NCBI RefSeq assembly: GCF_014698935.1
Contig: NZ_JACVMN010000001.1
Location: 1,240,001 to 1,304,000 of the forward strand
Direction: 5' to 3'
DNA from: Flagellimonas sp. S3867
GTDB taxonomy: Bacteria > Bacteroidota > Bacteroidia > Flavobacteriales > Flavobacteriaceae
DNA length: 64,000 bases
Below, in pieces: positions 24,891-34,213 of this stretch (within the stretch, counting starts at the first letter, position 1; every line of letters starts with the position of its first letter). Position numbers and translations under genes: made by a program. The notes under the pieces were generated by a model, which saw nothing but the letters and a program-made list of their open reading frames with translations, made no database searches and was not told where the DNA came from.

Positions 24891-25705
24891 TGACTCCACA
24901 CTAGTTTTTGATTTCTTGTTTCTTTACGAATGGATTGATTCTTTGCAATGGATTCAGGCGTTTTATAACCTCTTTTATGATCTAGGTGTACACAAACTGC
25001 ACTGTACCGCAATTGTTTGGATTTTATCCCGAAATTAAATAGTCGTTCCCCCAACTCCCGGTCTTGTCCACCGTATTGCATTCGTTCGTCAAATCCGTTC
25101 ACATTAACAATATCCTTCTTCCAGCCCGATGAGTTATGCCCGTTCCAACTAGCATTGGTAGGAGTGAATGTATTTAGCAACTTAGAAATAAATCCTGTTG
25201 CGGTAAGTTTGTTGTTCTTAAATGTCTTGGGTACCCCCTGCTCCTTCAACCATTGAATTTTAAAACAATTTTGTTGTTCAATATCCTTCAGGGATATCAG
25301 CTTTGAAATATTCATGGGCAACATATAATATCCGCCAGAAATAAAATAACCCTGCTCTTTATTTATGTAGTGCACCTCAACAAAATCTTCTCGCGGAATG
25401 CAATCACCATCCGTCATAATAATATAATCGGCACTGCAGGCCACAACAGCCTTGTTCAAAATCCTAGATTTCTGGAAACCTTCGTCCTCTTGCCAAACAT
25501 GAACAATTTTATAGAAGACTTCTTTGGACATCGATTCTAACAATTCGCGGGTTTTAGGTCCTGATCCATCATCCGCAACAACGACTTCAAAACTCTTAAA
25601 AATCTGACAATTAAAGCCCCAAAGCACCTTCTTCAGCCATTCCTCTGAATTATAGGTGCTTACAATTATTGATATTTTAGGTGTATCCTTTTCCTCTAAC
25701 TTCAT
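24872..25705 (-). CDS. Family 2 glycosyltransferase
   Basis: A 277-residue GT-A enzyme with KISIIVSTYNSEEWL, VVADDGSGPKT, the MTDGDCIP metal-binding segment and a C-terminal FDERMQYGGQDRELGERL block that resembles the galactosyltransferase-type second half. Acceptor unknown; surface polysaccharide or LPS is likely from the neighbouring glycosyltransferases. Confidence 0.88.
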   Translation of the reverse strand: MKLEEKDTPKISIIVSTYNSEEWLKKVLWGFNCQIFKSFEVVVADDGSGPKTRELLESMSKEVFYKIVHVWQEDEGFQKSRILNKAVVACSADYIIMTDGDCIPREDFVEVHYINKEQGYFISGGYYMLPMNISKLISLKDIEQQNCFKIQWLKEQGVPKTFKNNKLTATGFISKLLNTFTPTNASWNGHNSSGWKKDIVNVNGFDERMQYGGQDRELGERLFNFGIKSKQLRYSAVCVHLDHKRGYKTPESIAKNQSIRKETRNQKLVWSHHGITK

Positions 25706-25771
25706 CCCGGCAAAAATAGAAATATAAAATATTATCGCATATGCTTAATTTTGAGGTTTTAAAACATTTCG

Positions 25772-26587
25772 ATGAAAGTAAAAGAAATACCAACCTCCAT
25801 ATCAACGCAAATTAGACTTTCGTCAACAACTAAAGAAAATTTTATAAAGCAAAAAGAGCGCATCCCGGCCGTTGTTTCTGTGGCCTCAATCCCATCACGA
25901 CTGAATATAGTCCACCTTACCATCCGAAGTATTTTAAATCAGGATGTACTGCCAAAAAAAATAATCCTTTGGTTGCATAAAGATTTAGAAACTAAAATCC
26001 CAAAGAAGTTAGCTTATCTTGAAGGAGATATTTTCAGCATTAAATTTTCAAATACTTATAGTTCACACAGAAAGCTGGTGGAAACACTCCGGCTATACCC
26101 AAATGAAGTCATTGTCACATTTGATGACGATATGATGTACCGGAAAAATTGGTTGTCCAAACTTTACGAGGTTCATAAAAACCAACCTAAAAAGATTATA
26201 GCAAACCAGACCAGGTGTATTACCCGTGATGAGAATGGGGAGTTATTATCGTACAAACAATGGACCCCTGGACAAACGATTTGCGAAAATCCTGATACTG
26301 TTTTGCCCATTGGAGCTGGCGGAACCCTGTACCCATCCAATTCATTAGACTCCCAAGTTTTCGATGAAAAGTTATATATGCAACTTGCGCCAAAGGCTGA
26401 TGACCTCTGGTTTAAGGCTATGGCCCTTTTAAAAGGAACCAAATCCATTCAGGCTAACAATGGCGGCAAAGAGCCCATTCCTATTTGGGGTTCACAAAAG
26501 GTCTCTTTAAAAAAGAGCAACATTTCAGAGGATAAAAATCGGTCACAATGGTTAGCTTTGGCCAATCATTTTAAACTCAAAGTCTAA
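25772..26587 (+). CDS. Glycosyltransferase-like protein
   Basis: A 271-residue protein without signal or membrane helix. VSVASIPSRLNIVHLTIRSI and the acidic TFDDDMMY motif look like the start and DxD site of a GT-A fold, and IGAGGTLYP with APKADDLWFKAMAL resembles the acceptor half of poorly studied glycosyltransferases. The usual CxYN/YNE opening of family 2 is replaced. Divergent from the preceding transferase gene with a 66-bp gap and followed 4 nt later by the Sua5-type gene. Confidence 0.7.
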   Translation: MKVKEIPTSISTQIRLSSTTKENFIKQKERIPAVVSVASIPSRLNIVHLTIRSILNQDVLPKKIILWLHKDLETKIPKKLAYLEGDIFSIKFSNTYSSHRKLVETLRLYPNEVIVTFDDDMMYRKNWLSKLYEVHKNQPKKIIANQTRCITRDENGELLSYKQWTPGQTICENPDTVLPIGAGGTLYPSNSLDSQVFDEKLYMQLAPKADDLWFKAMALLKGTKSIQANNGGKEPIPIWGSQKVSLKKSNISEDKNRSQWLALANHFKLKV

Positions 26588-26591
26588 AAAG

Positions 26592-27152
26592 TTGATTGAA
26601 GAAATCAATAATTGTGTAAAACAACTCCAAGCGGGTAATTTGATTCTCTACCCGACCGATACGGTATGGGGAATAGGTTGTGATGCTACCAATCCTAAAG
26701 CGGTTAAAAAGGTATATGCGCTCAAAAATAGAGTAGATAGCAAAGCTCTAATCTGTTTGGTTGCCAGCCAAGCCATGTTGGAACGACATGTTACCGAGGT
26801 ACCCGAAATGGCTTATGACCTTATTGACTTAGCTGAAAAGCCTATTACAATCGTATTTGATCAACCCAAGGGAATAGCTAAAAACCTCATTGCCGAGGAC
26901 AATACACTTGCCATAAGGGTGGCTTCAGACAAATTTTGTCAATACCTCATCAATAAATTTGGAAAACCTATTGTTTCTACCTCGGCGAATATTTCCGGTA
27001 TGCCCACCCCAAAACAATTCAAAGAGATAGCTCCGGAAATTTTAAAAGGAGTGGACTATGTGGTAAATTTGCCCGACGAGAACAAAAACCCTTACCCATC
27101 ATCCATTATCAAATTGGGCAATGATGGCCAGGTGAAGGTAATTCGGGAATAA
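26592..27152 (+). CDS. L-threonylcarbamoyladenylate synthase, Sua5/YrdC type
   Basis: A 186-residue enzyme that makes threonylcarbamoyl-AMP for the t6A37 modification of tRNA. Motifs: [16 protein letters not shown] at the nucleotide pocket, [13 protein letters not shown] (the KxR segment) and [12 protein letters not shown] near the C-terminus. The extra Sua5 domain is missing, so it is the short YrdC/YciO class. TTG at 26592 is taken as the start, 4 nt after the previous stop; no in-frame ATG lies before the conserved region. Confidence 0.92.
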   Translation: MIEEINNCVKQLQAGNLILYPTDTVWGIGCDATNPKAVKKVYALKNRVDSKALICLVASQAMLERHVTEVPEMAYDLIDLAEKPITIVFDQPKGIAKNLIAEDNTLAIRVASDKFCQYLINKFGKPIVSTSANISGMPTPKQFKEIAPEILKGVDYVVNLPDENKNPYPSSIIKLGNDGQVKVIRE

Positions 27153-27153
27153 A

Positions 27154-28590
27154 ATGACGCAGGAATTCCATAAAAAAGTAATACAACATCCCATATTTAA
27201 ACTTATTGGAGAAACTTCGGAAGCGTTGGGAATGGATTCCTATGTGATTGGTGGGTTTGTTAGGGATTATTTTTTAAACAGGGGCACCCCAAAAGACATC
27301 GATATTGTAGCCATTGGCAGTGGAATCGAACTCGCCAAAAAAGTAGCCTCAAAACTCAAGGGAAATCCGCAAGTATCCGTCTTCAAAAATTTTGGCACTG
27401 CCATGATCAAACACGAAGACATTGAATTGGAATTTGTGGGTGCACGAAAAGAAAGCTACCAACGCAACAGCAGAAAACCCATTGTAGAGGACGGAACTTT
27501 GCAAGATGATCAAAACCGTCGTGATTTTACCATAAATGCCATGGCTTTGGCTTTAAATACATCAAATTTTGGGCAACTGTTGGATCCCTTTGATGGTAGA
27601 AAAGATCTAGACATAAAAATCATTCGCACCCCATTGGATCCAAAAATCACATATTCAGATGATCCCCTGCGAATGATGCGGGCCATTCGATTTGCTTCGC
27701 AATTAAATTTTGAGATCGAGCTCAAATCCCTTCAAGCCATAAATGATAACAAAGACCGTATTAAAATTGTATCCAAGGAACGGATTGTAGACGAGCTCCA
27801 TAAGATCATTTTGAGCGAGAAGCCATCAGTTGGTTTTAAGTTGATGCATCAAACAGGGCTTTTACCGCTTATTTTGCCTGAACTTACCTCACTTCAAGGA
27901 ATTGAGGAAATTGAAGGGCAACGACACAAGGACAACTTTTGGCATACCTTGGAAGTAGTTGACAACATTTCAAAAAATACCGACAACCTTTGGTTGCGAT
28001 GGGCGGCTTTGTTACATGACATTGGCAAAGCACCTACCAAACGTTTTCATAAAAAAATCGGATGGACCTTCCATGCACACGAATTTGTGGGTTCAAAAAT
28101 GGTGTACAAACTTTTTAAAAGACTTCGGATGCCATTGAACGACAAGATGAAATTCGTTCAAAAAATGGTGCTGATGAGTTCAAGACCCATAGCTCTATCC
28201 GAAGACCATGTTACCGATTCTGCAGTGCGTCGCCTAGTATTTGATGCTGGTGATTACGTTGATGATCTAATGACGTTATGCGAAGCGGACATCACCACAA
28301 AAAATCCAAAAAAGCAGCGGAAATACAAGAACAACTTTAAGATTGTGCGCCAAAAAATTGTTGAGGTAGAAGAAAAGGATCAGGTTCGAAACTTTCAACC
28401 GCCGGTCTCGGGGGAAGAAATCATGAAAACCTTTAATCTAAAACCCTCAAAAGAAATCGGAATCATCAAAGATGCCATAAAAGAGGCCATTTTAGAAGGG
28501 GAAATACCCAATGAACACGAAGCAGCTTATGAATTCATGCTTCAAAAAGGTAAAGAAATGAACCTAAACCAAGTGTCGAATGAAAAATAG
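27154..28590 (+). CDS. tRNA nucleotidyltransferase (CCA-adding/poly(A) polymerase family) with HD domain
   Basis: A 478-residue class II nucleotidyltransferase. The head has [23 protein letters not shown] with the metal-binding Asp48 and Asp50, followed by [14 protein letters not shown] and [13 protein letters not shown] central HD phosphohydrolase domain carries [10 protein letters not shown]. It adds or repairs the 3' CCA of tRNA. It begins 1 nt after the Sua5-type gene, so both tRNA-maturation genes are co-transcribed. Confidence 0.94.
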   Translation: MTQEFHKKVIQHPIFKLIGETSEALGMDSYVIGGFVRDYFLNRGTPKDIDIVAIGSGIELAKKVASKLKGNPQVSVFKNFGTAMIKHEDIELEFVGARKESYQRNSRKPIVEDGTLQDDQNRRDFTINAMALALNTSNFGQLLDPFDGRKDLDIKIIRTPLDPKITYSDDPLRMMRAIRFASQLNFEIELKSLQAINDNKDRIKIVSKERIVDELHKIILSEKPSVGFKLMHQTGLLPLILPELTSLQGIEEIEGQRHKDNFWHTLEVVDNISKNTDNLWLRWAALLHDIGKAPTKRFHKKIGWTFHAHEFVGSKMVYKLFKRLRMPLNDKMKFVQKMVLMSSRPIALSEDHVTDSAVRRLVFDAGDYVDDLMTLCEADITTKNPKKQRKYKNNFKIVRQKIVEVEEKDQVRNFQPPVSGEEIMKTFNLKPSKEIGIIKDAIKEAILEGEIPNEHEAAYEFMLQKGKEMNLNQVSNEK

Positions 28591-29593
28591 CAGGAATGTC
28601 ATCTATTGGCTGTTAACAGGATGTATTCTTATTTTCATTATGGTTGTAGTTGGCGGAATCACAAGATTGACCCACTCAGGACTTTCTATTTCCGATTATA
28701 AGTTGATAACGGGTACACTGCCCCCCATGAATCAACAGCAATGGGAAGAGGCGTTTGAACTATACCAACAATATCCCGAATACCAAAAACTGAATTATCA
28801 TTTCACTATAGAAGATTTTAAGAGTATCTATTTCTGGGAATGGCTTCACCGGGTTATTGGAAGGTTGATAGGGATTGTTTTTATCATTCCCTTTTTTTTC
28901 TTTTTGGTTCGGAAAAAATTGGATGGACCAACCATTAAAAAATGTTTGATCTTGCTCTTTTTGGGTGGATTTCAAGGATTTTTGGGTTGGTACATGGTAA
29001 AAAGTGGTCTTGTAGATCGTCCAGATGTGTCACATTATAGGTTGGCTGCCCATCTTACCACTGCATTTTTAACCTTTGCCTACAGTCTTTGGGTCGCACT
29101 CGATTTAAAATATCCCGGCAAGAAAGAAATCCACATTGGAATCCGAAATTTAATACGTGTTGCTTTTGTGGTATTGGTACTGCAAATTATTTGGGGTGCT
29201 TTTGTGGCCGGTTTGGATGCCGGTTTCATTCACAACCATTGGCCCTTGATGAGCGAGGGAAAATTAATTCATCAGACCGTTTACATTGAACAACAACCCT
29301 TGCTAAAAAACTTTATCGAAGGTAAAAGTGGTGTTCAATTTGTGCACAGATACATGGCATATATCGTTGTGGCGCTTATTATTTGGATTTGGTACCAAAC
29401 CAAAAATATGAAGCTTACCACATTGCAAAGCAAAGGGATACAATCACTGCTTGTTTTGGTGCTGCTTCAATTTTTACTGGGCGTGCTCACCTTGATCTAT
29501 GCCGTTCCACTTTGGTTGGGTGTTGCCCATCAGGTTTGTGCATTTTTTTTACTGGCAGCTATGACTTTTACCTTGCACAGATTCACCAAATGA
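28580..29593 (+). CDS. ctaA: Heme A synthase (COX15/CtaA)
   Basis: A 337-residue inner-membrane protein with eight helices. [65 protein letters not shown] and [10 protein letters not shown] carry the four conserved heme-ligand histidines. It oxidises heme O to heme A for cytochrome oxidase. It overlaps the CCA gene by 11 nt. Confidence 0.96.
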   Translation: MKNSRNVIYWLLTGCILIFIMVVVGGITRLTHSGLSISDYKLITGTLPPMNQQQWEEAFELYQQYPEYQKLNYHFTIEDFKSIYFWEWLHRVIGRLIGIVFIIPFFFFLVRKKLDGPTIKKCLILLFLGGFQGFLGWYMVKSGLVDRPDVSHYRLAAHLTTAFLTFAYSLWVALDLKYPGKKEIHIGIRNLIRVAFVVLVLQIIWGAFVAGLDAGFIHNHWPLMSEGKLIHQTVYIEQQPLLKNFIEGKSGVQFVHRYMAYIVVALIIWIWYQTKNMKLTTLQSKGIQSLLVLVLLQFLLGVLTLIYAVPLWLGVAHQVCAFFLLAAMTFTLHRFTK

Positions 29594-29638
29594 AACACTA
29601 TTTATCTTAACTTTGTCCCCTACTTTAATTATTGTTGA

Positions 29639-30133
29639 ATGATCTATAAAATCAGGATAATTCTTGATACTGAAGAAGATATCTTTAGAGATATCGAGAT
29701 TGAGGCTTCCAATACTCTGGAAGAATTCCATAATTCCATTACCCAAGCCTTCGGATTTGGTGGAAGTGAAATGGCTTCTTTTTACACTTGCGACCAAGAA
29801 TGGACACAAGATGAGGAAATAGCCCTGTTTGACATGAGTGAAACCGGCTCCGATGTTAGGTTAATGAACGAGACTTCGTTGGATGATGTACTAACCGAGA
29901 AAAGTCCAAAACTGATCTATGTTTATGATTTTTTGAGCATGTGGACCTTTTTTGTGGAATTGGCCGACATTGTTGAAAAGGAAAATGGTAGACCTTATCC
30001 AAACATTCTCTTTAGTTTTGGCGAACTTCCTGATTCTCCTCCTGAGAAGAAATTCGAATCCCAATCCGAAATAGAATTCGGCGATTCATTGGATAGCTAT
30101 GATGATTTGGATTTTGATGAAAATTGGAATTGA
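29639..30133 (+). CDS. pRiA4b ORF-3-like protein
   Basis: A 164-residue acidic protein. The N-terminal IYKIRIILDTEEDIFRDIEIEASNTLEEFHNSITQAFGF and SFYTCDQEW match the plasmid pRiA4b ORF-3 family fold; a long acidic tail (SYDDLDFDENWN end) follows. The function of the family is unknown and no plasmid features are nearby, so this appears to be the chromosomal branch common in Bacteroidota. Confidence 0.8.
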   Translation: MIYKIRIILDTEEDIFRDIEIEASNTLEEFHNSITQAFGFGGSEMASFYTCDQEWTQDEEIALFDMSETGSDVRLMNETSLDDVLTEKSPKLIYVYDFLSMWTFFVELADIVEKENGRPYPNILFSFGELPDSPPEKKFESQSEIEFGDSLDSYDDLDFDENWN

Positions 30134-30166
30134 TCAAGAAGTTCAAGTTTAAACTTAAAATTCACG

Positions 30167-30187
30167 CCCTTAACCCTTAACCCTTAA
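30167..30187 (+). repeat. Three tandem CCCTTAA heptamers
   Basis: Three exact tandem copies of CCCTTAA stand directly before the nucleoid-associated protein gene (ATG at 30195), so they fall in its leader. Low-copy, probably from slippage. Confidence 0.8.
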
Positions 30188-30194
30188 CCAAAAG

Positions 30195-31253
30195 ATGCTA
30201 AACCTATACTCTGCCCAAATCGAAAGTGTATCCCTCCACCGTGTTGGAAACAAAAGTAAGAACGAGCCCATTTTTCTATCCTCCGAACCCTTTTCATTAA
30301 ATGATGAAATGGCCGGTTTACTTAAAGAATACTTTTTTAAGCCATTCAGGGAGAAAGAAGAAAACTATTTTAAGTTTGCCCATGAAGTGGATTTGGAATT
30401 CAATGAAGTTTTTACATCTGTTTCTGAACTATTTGTTGACAGTTCCAACGCTCATCAAATTTCAAAGAAAATAACCACTCAACTTTTTGAGCAATCCAAT
30501 CACCCCCATATTAAAAGTGGTGAAGTTTATGTTGTCCATTTTTCTGATATGGTCATTGATAATGAAAAAAAAGATGCCATAGGAATCTTTAAAAGTGAAT
30601 TGAAACATGATTTCCTGCAATTTGAAGAACAAGGGCAAAATCTTGAAATATTAATCCAGCAGGGTATCAATATCAATAAATTGGATAAGGGTTGTATTGT
30701 GTTCAATGTGGATAAAGAAGAGGGTTATAAAGTACTTTCTGTTGACAGCAATCGATATGATGCTAAATATTGGTTGGAAAATTTTTTAGGATTAGCACCA
30801 TTGACCGATGAAAATTTTTACACCAAAAACTATCTGAAGTTCTGTCAAAATTTTGCCAAGGATGTGGTTTTACCAGCAGAGGACAAACAGCAAGAGGTTT
30901 TGTTCATGAACCGTGCTGTAAACCACTTCGCAAAAAATGATGCTTTTGAAGAAAGTTCATTTTTAAATGAGGTCATGGAAAATCCAGAGCTTATTCCTGA
31001 GTTCAAACACTACAAAGTAGAAAAAGGCCCAAAGTTCAGTATTGAGGATGTCTCCAACTTCGATATTGCCAACAAGGCCGTTTCGGATGCTCGAAAAAAA
31101 ATAAAGAATGTCATCAATTTGGATACCAATATCCAGATAAAAATGGACTTCATCAATCCTGAATCAGCGCAAAAGTTTGTGGAAAAAGGCTGGGATGAGG
31201 AACGACAGATGTATTATTATTTAGTGTATTTCAACAAGGAGCAGAAGAGCTAG
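30195..31253 (+). CDS. NdpA/YejK-type nucleoid-associated protein
   Basis: A 352-residue soluble protein that starts LYSAQIESVSLHRVGNKSKNEP and has VHFSDMVIDNEKKDAIGIFKSE, as in the 37-kDa nucleoid-associated NdpA family. It is expected to bind DNA in the nucleoid; its exact role is poorly known. The ATG is preceded by the CCCTTAA repeat. Confidence 0.88.
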   Translation: MLNLYSAQIESVSLHRVGNKSKNEPIFLSSEPFSLNDEMAGLLKEYFFKPFREKEENYFKFAHEVDLEFNEVFTSVSELFVDSSNAHQISKKITTQLFEQSNHPHIKSGEVYVVHFSDMVIDNEKKDAIGIFKSELKHDFLQFEEQGQNLEILIQQGININKLDKGCIVFNVDKEEGYKVLSVDSNRYDAKYWLENFLGLAPLTDENFYTKNYLKFCQNFAKDVVLPAEDKQQEVLFMNRAVNHFAKNDAFEESSFLNEVMENPELIPEFKHYKVEKGPKFSIEDVSNFDIANKAVSDARKKIKNVINLDTNIQIKMDFINPESAQKFVEKGWDEERQMYYYLVYFNKEQKS

Positions 31254-31300
31254 CTTGAAAACAATTTACAATGAACAATTGAAAACCTGGTCGTTGCTAA

Positions 31301-32377
31301 CTAAAACTTTTTATCAATAATCTGTCTCATGCTCACGTCCTGATAGTTTCTTTTTACAAAATCAAGAGCTAAGGAAAGTACCTCACCCATTGTGGTACAC
31401 TTTTTAAAATTGATGTCCTTTGCCAGGTCGTAAATTTCTAGTTTGAGCTTGGTAATATTTTCGTCCAACGAAATTTCATCTTCCAAACAAGCATCTAAAA
31501 GTCGTTTAATACGATCTCCGGAACTCATTATCCGTTTGGCCACAATCGAGCGTTCCTCAATTTTATACTGGTCAACCGAGTGTTTTTGAAGTTTAGCTCG
31601 AACCAATTCGACCATTAGGAAATTTTCCTTGAAAAACTGAGGTCGATACACCTTAAGTTTCCCCTCAAAACACTGTTGGTCAAAATCTATAGCCCTTATT
31701 TTGTACACCACATGGTCAAAGTCGTGCGTGGGAACTATGACATAATTGTAGGAGCGCATATCGCCCAACAAACGAATCATACAACGTTCATTGAATTTCA
31801 CAAATTCTTTGGCCAACTGCGCCTTTTCTGGCCCGGTACATTTTGGAAGCACCTCATTGATGAAAGCATCACCCGGAATACCGGCTATATGTTCTTCTAT
31901 TAACGTATCGCCATGCACCAAAAAGTTGAGATTGTAAGGTGATAGCATATGCTCCAACTCCAGTCCATACACCCTGGATGCATCAGCTTTTTTTACATAG
32001 AAATAGGTGTAATTATCGTTAAGAATATTCCTAATCTTGATTCGAAAAGGTTTGGAGTTTCCAAAAGTGCAATAATCAACTGCATCCACATTTAAGTATT
32101 CCAAAATACGATTGCTCCCATCCGAATGTAGTATGGAATAAACCTTTTTCAAGCTTGCGTCAATCTCCTCTCTATCAAAGTCGGAATAATAAACCCGCAC
32201 CCAAAGGGTGTCATTGCCTTCCGCATCATATACTACTACGGAACCCGCGAACCGAAGCAAATCGTCATAAAAAATAGGAATCTCTATTTTCCGATTGTAA
32301 CGGTCCAGGTAAGCATCCAGTTTTTTATTGACCGGATATGCTGGTTTTTTCTTTGACATCAACTTTTCACCAGACAT
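31301..32377 (-). CDS. Unrecognised conserved protein, possibly kinase-fold
   Basis: A 358-residue soluble protein with no signal peptide. I do not recognise a named family. Features: a basic start (MSGEKLMSKKKPAYPVNKKL), a mixed alpha/beta N-terminal half (YDDLLRFAGSVVVYD, DTLWVRVYYSD), then a segment MIRLLGDMRSYNYVIVP followed by KIRAIDFDQQCFEGK. The order GD..N then IDFD loosely recalls the catalytic and metal-binding loops of protein-kinase-like folds, but a GxGxxG loop was not seen. ATG 32377 is used; ATG 32359 is an alternative and an upstream TTG at 32398 would crowd the divergent promoter. Confidence 0.7.
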   Translation of the reverse strand: MSGEKLMSKKKPAYPVNKKLDAYLDRYNRKIEIPIFYDDLLRFAGSVVVYDAEGNDTLWVRVYYSDFDREEIDASLKKVYSILHSDGSNRILEYLNVDAVDYCTFGNSKPFRIKIRNILNDNYTYFYVKKADASRVYGLELEHMLSPYNLNFLVHGDTLIEEHIAGIPGDAFINEVLPKCTGPEKAQLAKEFVKFNERCMIRLLGDMRSYNYVIVPTHDFDHVVYKIRAIDFDQQCFEGKLKVYRPQFFKENFLMVELVRAKLQKHSVDQYKIEERSIVAKRIMSSGDRIKRLLDACLEDEISLDENITKLKLEIYDLAKDINFKKCTTMGEVLSLALDFVKRNYQDVSMRQIIDKKF

Positions 32378-32451
32378 TCTTTCCCTATTTTGTAACAAAA
32401 TTCATAATATCTCGTCAAGTTACTATAAACAAATCAAAAAACGATTCCAGT

Positions 32452-33348
32452 TTGGAAACTATACTGACCGTAAAAGGCTTAACAAAGAAATTCGGTTACC
32501 TGACCGCCGTAAAAGATTTATCCTTCACTATTGAAAAAGGTAATGTCTATGGTATTTTGGGACCTAACGGAAGTGGCAAATCGACCACATTGGGCATTAT
32601 TTTAAATGTAGTGAACCGAACTTCGGGAGATTTTAGTTGGTTCGACGGAACCATAACCACGCATGATGCACTAAAAAAGGTAGGGGCCATTATCGAACGA
32701 CCCAATTTTTATCCTTACATGACCGCAATTCAAAATTTGAAGTTGGTCTGTAAGATTAAGGAGGTTCCTGCAGAGAAAATTGAGGAGAAGTTGCAACTGG
32801 TAGGACTATGGGAACGACGAAACAGTAAATTCAAAACATATTCCCTGGGGATGAAACAGCGCTTGGCAATTGCTTCAGCGCTGCTAAACGATCCCGAGAT
32901 TCTGATTTTAGACGAACCCACCAACGGTTTAGACCCACAAGGAATACATCAAATTAGACAGATCATCAAAAAGATTGCCGGTAAGGGAACCACTATTTTA
33001 TTGGCCTCCCATTTATTGGATGAGGTTGAAAAAGTATGTACCCATGTTGTCATCTTAAGAAAAGGCGAAAAACTATACTCGGGTCCAGTGGACGAAATGC
33101 TGTCTAGCCATGGTTTCTTTGAGTTAAGAACTTCCGATTTGGATAAGTTGGAAGAACTTCTGGAGAAAAACGCCAGTTTTGGAAAAATCACAAGAGAAAA
33201 TGGTACTATGACCGCCTTTTTAAAGGAAGAAATGAATGCAGAAGAACTCAACAAAATGCTGTTTGACGAGGGAATGGTGCTTTCCCACCTTGTAAAACGC
33301 AAAGAAAGCCTGGAAGAACAATTTTTAACCTTGACCAAGAACAACTAA
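32452..33348 (+). CDS. ABC transporter ATP-binding protein
   Basis: A 298-residue ATPase with Walker A GPNGSGKST, signature SLGMKQRLAIA, Walker B LILDEPTNGLDP and H-loop LLASHLLDEVEK. The C-terminal extension (about 225-298) is typical of ABC-2 exporter ATPases. TTG 32452 starts the METIL-like beginning (LETILTVKGLTKKFG); the 38 codons upstream in the same frame lie within and just upstream of the 5' region of the divergent gene and look non-coding. The permease follows 3 nt later. Confidence 0.93.
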   Translation: METILTVKGLTKKFGYLTAVKDLSFTIEKGNVYGILGPNGSGKSTTLGIILNVVNRTSGDFSWFDGTITTHDALKKVGAIIERPNFYPYMTAIQNLKLVCKIKEVPAEKIEEKLQLVGLWERRNSKFKTYSLGMKQRLAIASALLNDPEILILDEPTNGLDPQGIHQIRQIIKKIAGKGTTILLASHLLDEVEKVCTHVVILRKGEKLYSGPVDEMLSSHGFFELRTSDLDKLEELLEKNASFGKITRENGTMTAFLKEEMNAEELNKMLFDEGMVLSHLVKRKESLEEQFLTLTKNN

Positions 33349-33351
33349 CAA

Positions 33352-34185
33352 ATGGTACGCCTACTACAAATAGAATTCATAAAACTGTGGAATAACAGAG
33401 CAAGTAAAATATTGATTACTTCATATTTTATTTTGTTAACATCGATTGCGTTGATAGCTGCCATTAAGTTTGATATTGGTCCAGTGAAATTTCATTTGGC
33501 TGATCAGGGAATCTTTAATTTTCCTTATATCTGGCACTTCAACACCTTTGTTACTGCAATTTTTAAACTTTTCCTTGCTATTGTCATCGTTTCCATGATG
33601 GCCAATGAGTACAGCAATAAGACCATTAAACAGAACTTGATAGATGGACTTTCCAAAAAAGAGTTTATCCTTTCAAAATTTTTGACGGTCATCTCTTTCT
33701 CGTTGATTTCAACTGTCTTTGTCTTTATAGTATCAATGATTTTGGGATTGGTTTATTCCGACTACAATGAAATGTCAATCATTTTTTCCGATATGGAATT
33801 TTTATTGGCGTTTTTTGTGAAATTGGTCGGATTCTTCTCTTTCTGTCTCTTTTTGGGAATTTTTGTTAAGCGATCCGCTTTTGCTCTCGGCTTTTTGATC
33901 TTGTGGGCAGTTTTGGAACAAATCATCTTTGGTTTATTGGGTTGGAAAGTAACAAGTTGGGAAATCGCTGGTCGAATCAAGGATTTTTTGCCACTGGAAT
34001 CTATGGCCAATCTTATTAAAGAACCAGCCACAAGATTATCGGCTGTCCAGAACATCGGCGACCAAATAGGAGAAAATCTAAGATCCGACTATCACGTGTA
34101 TTGGTACGAGTTTCTTATTGTCATCCTCTGGACGGCACTTTTCATCTATTTATCCTACGCATTATTGAAAAAGCGCGATTTGTAG
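33352..34185 (+). CDS. ABC-2 type transporter permease
   Basis: A 277-residue membrane protein with six predicted helices: one near the N-terminus (NRASKILITSYFILLTSIALIAAI), then MMANEYSNKTIKQNLIDGLSKKEF, which is the usual coupling-helix segment, and four more. It forms the channel for the ATPase encoded 3 nt upstream. Substrate unknown; the family includes drug and peptide exporters (Nod/BcrB-like). Confidence 0.9.
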   Translation: MVRLLQIEFIKLWNNRASKILITSYFILLTSIALIAAIKFDIGPVKFHLADQGIFNFPYIWHFNTFVTAIFKLFLAIVIVSMMANEYSNKTIKQNLIDGLSKKEFILSKFLTVISFSLISTVFVFIVSMILGLVYSDYNEMSIIFSDMEFLLAFFVKLVGFFSFCLFLGIFVKRSAFALGFLILWAVLEQIIFGLLGWKVTSWEIAGRIKDFLPLESMANLIKEPATRLSAVQNIGDQIGENLRSDYHVYWYEFLIVILWTALFIYLSYALLKKRDL

Positions 34186-34213
34186 TATCTTGTGAGGTGC
34201 TGGAACTCGCAGA

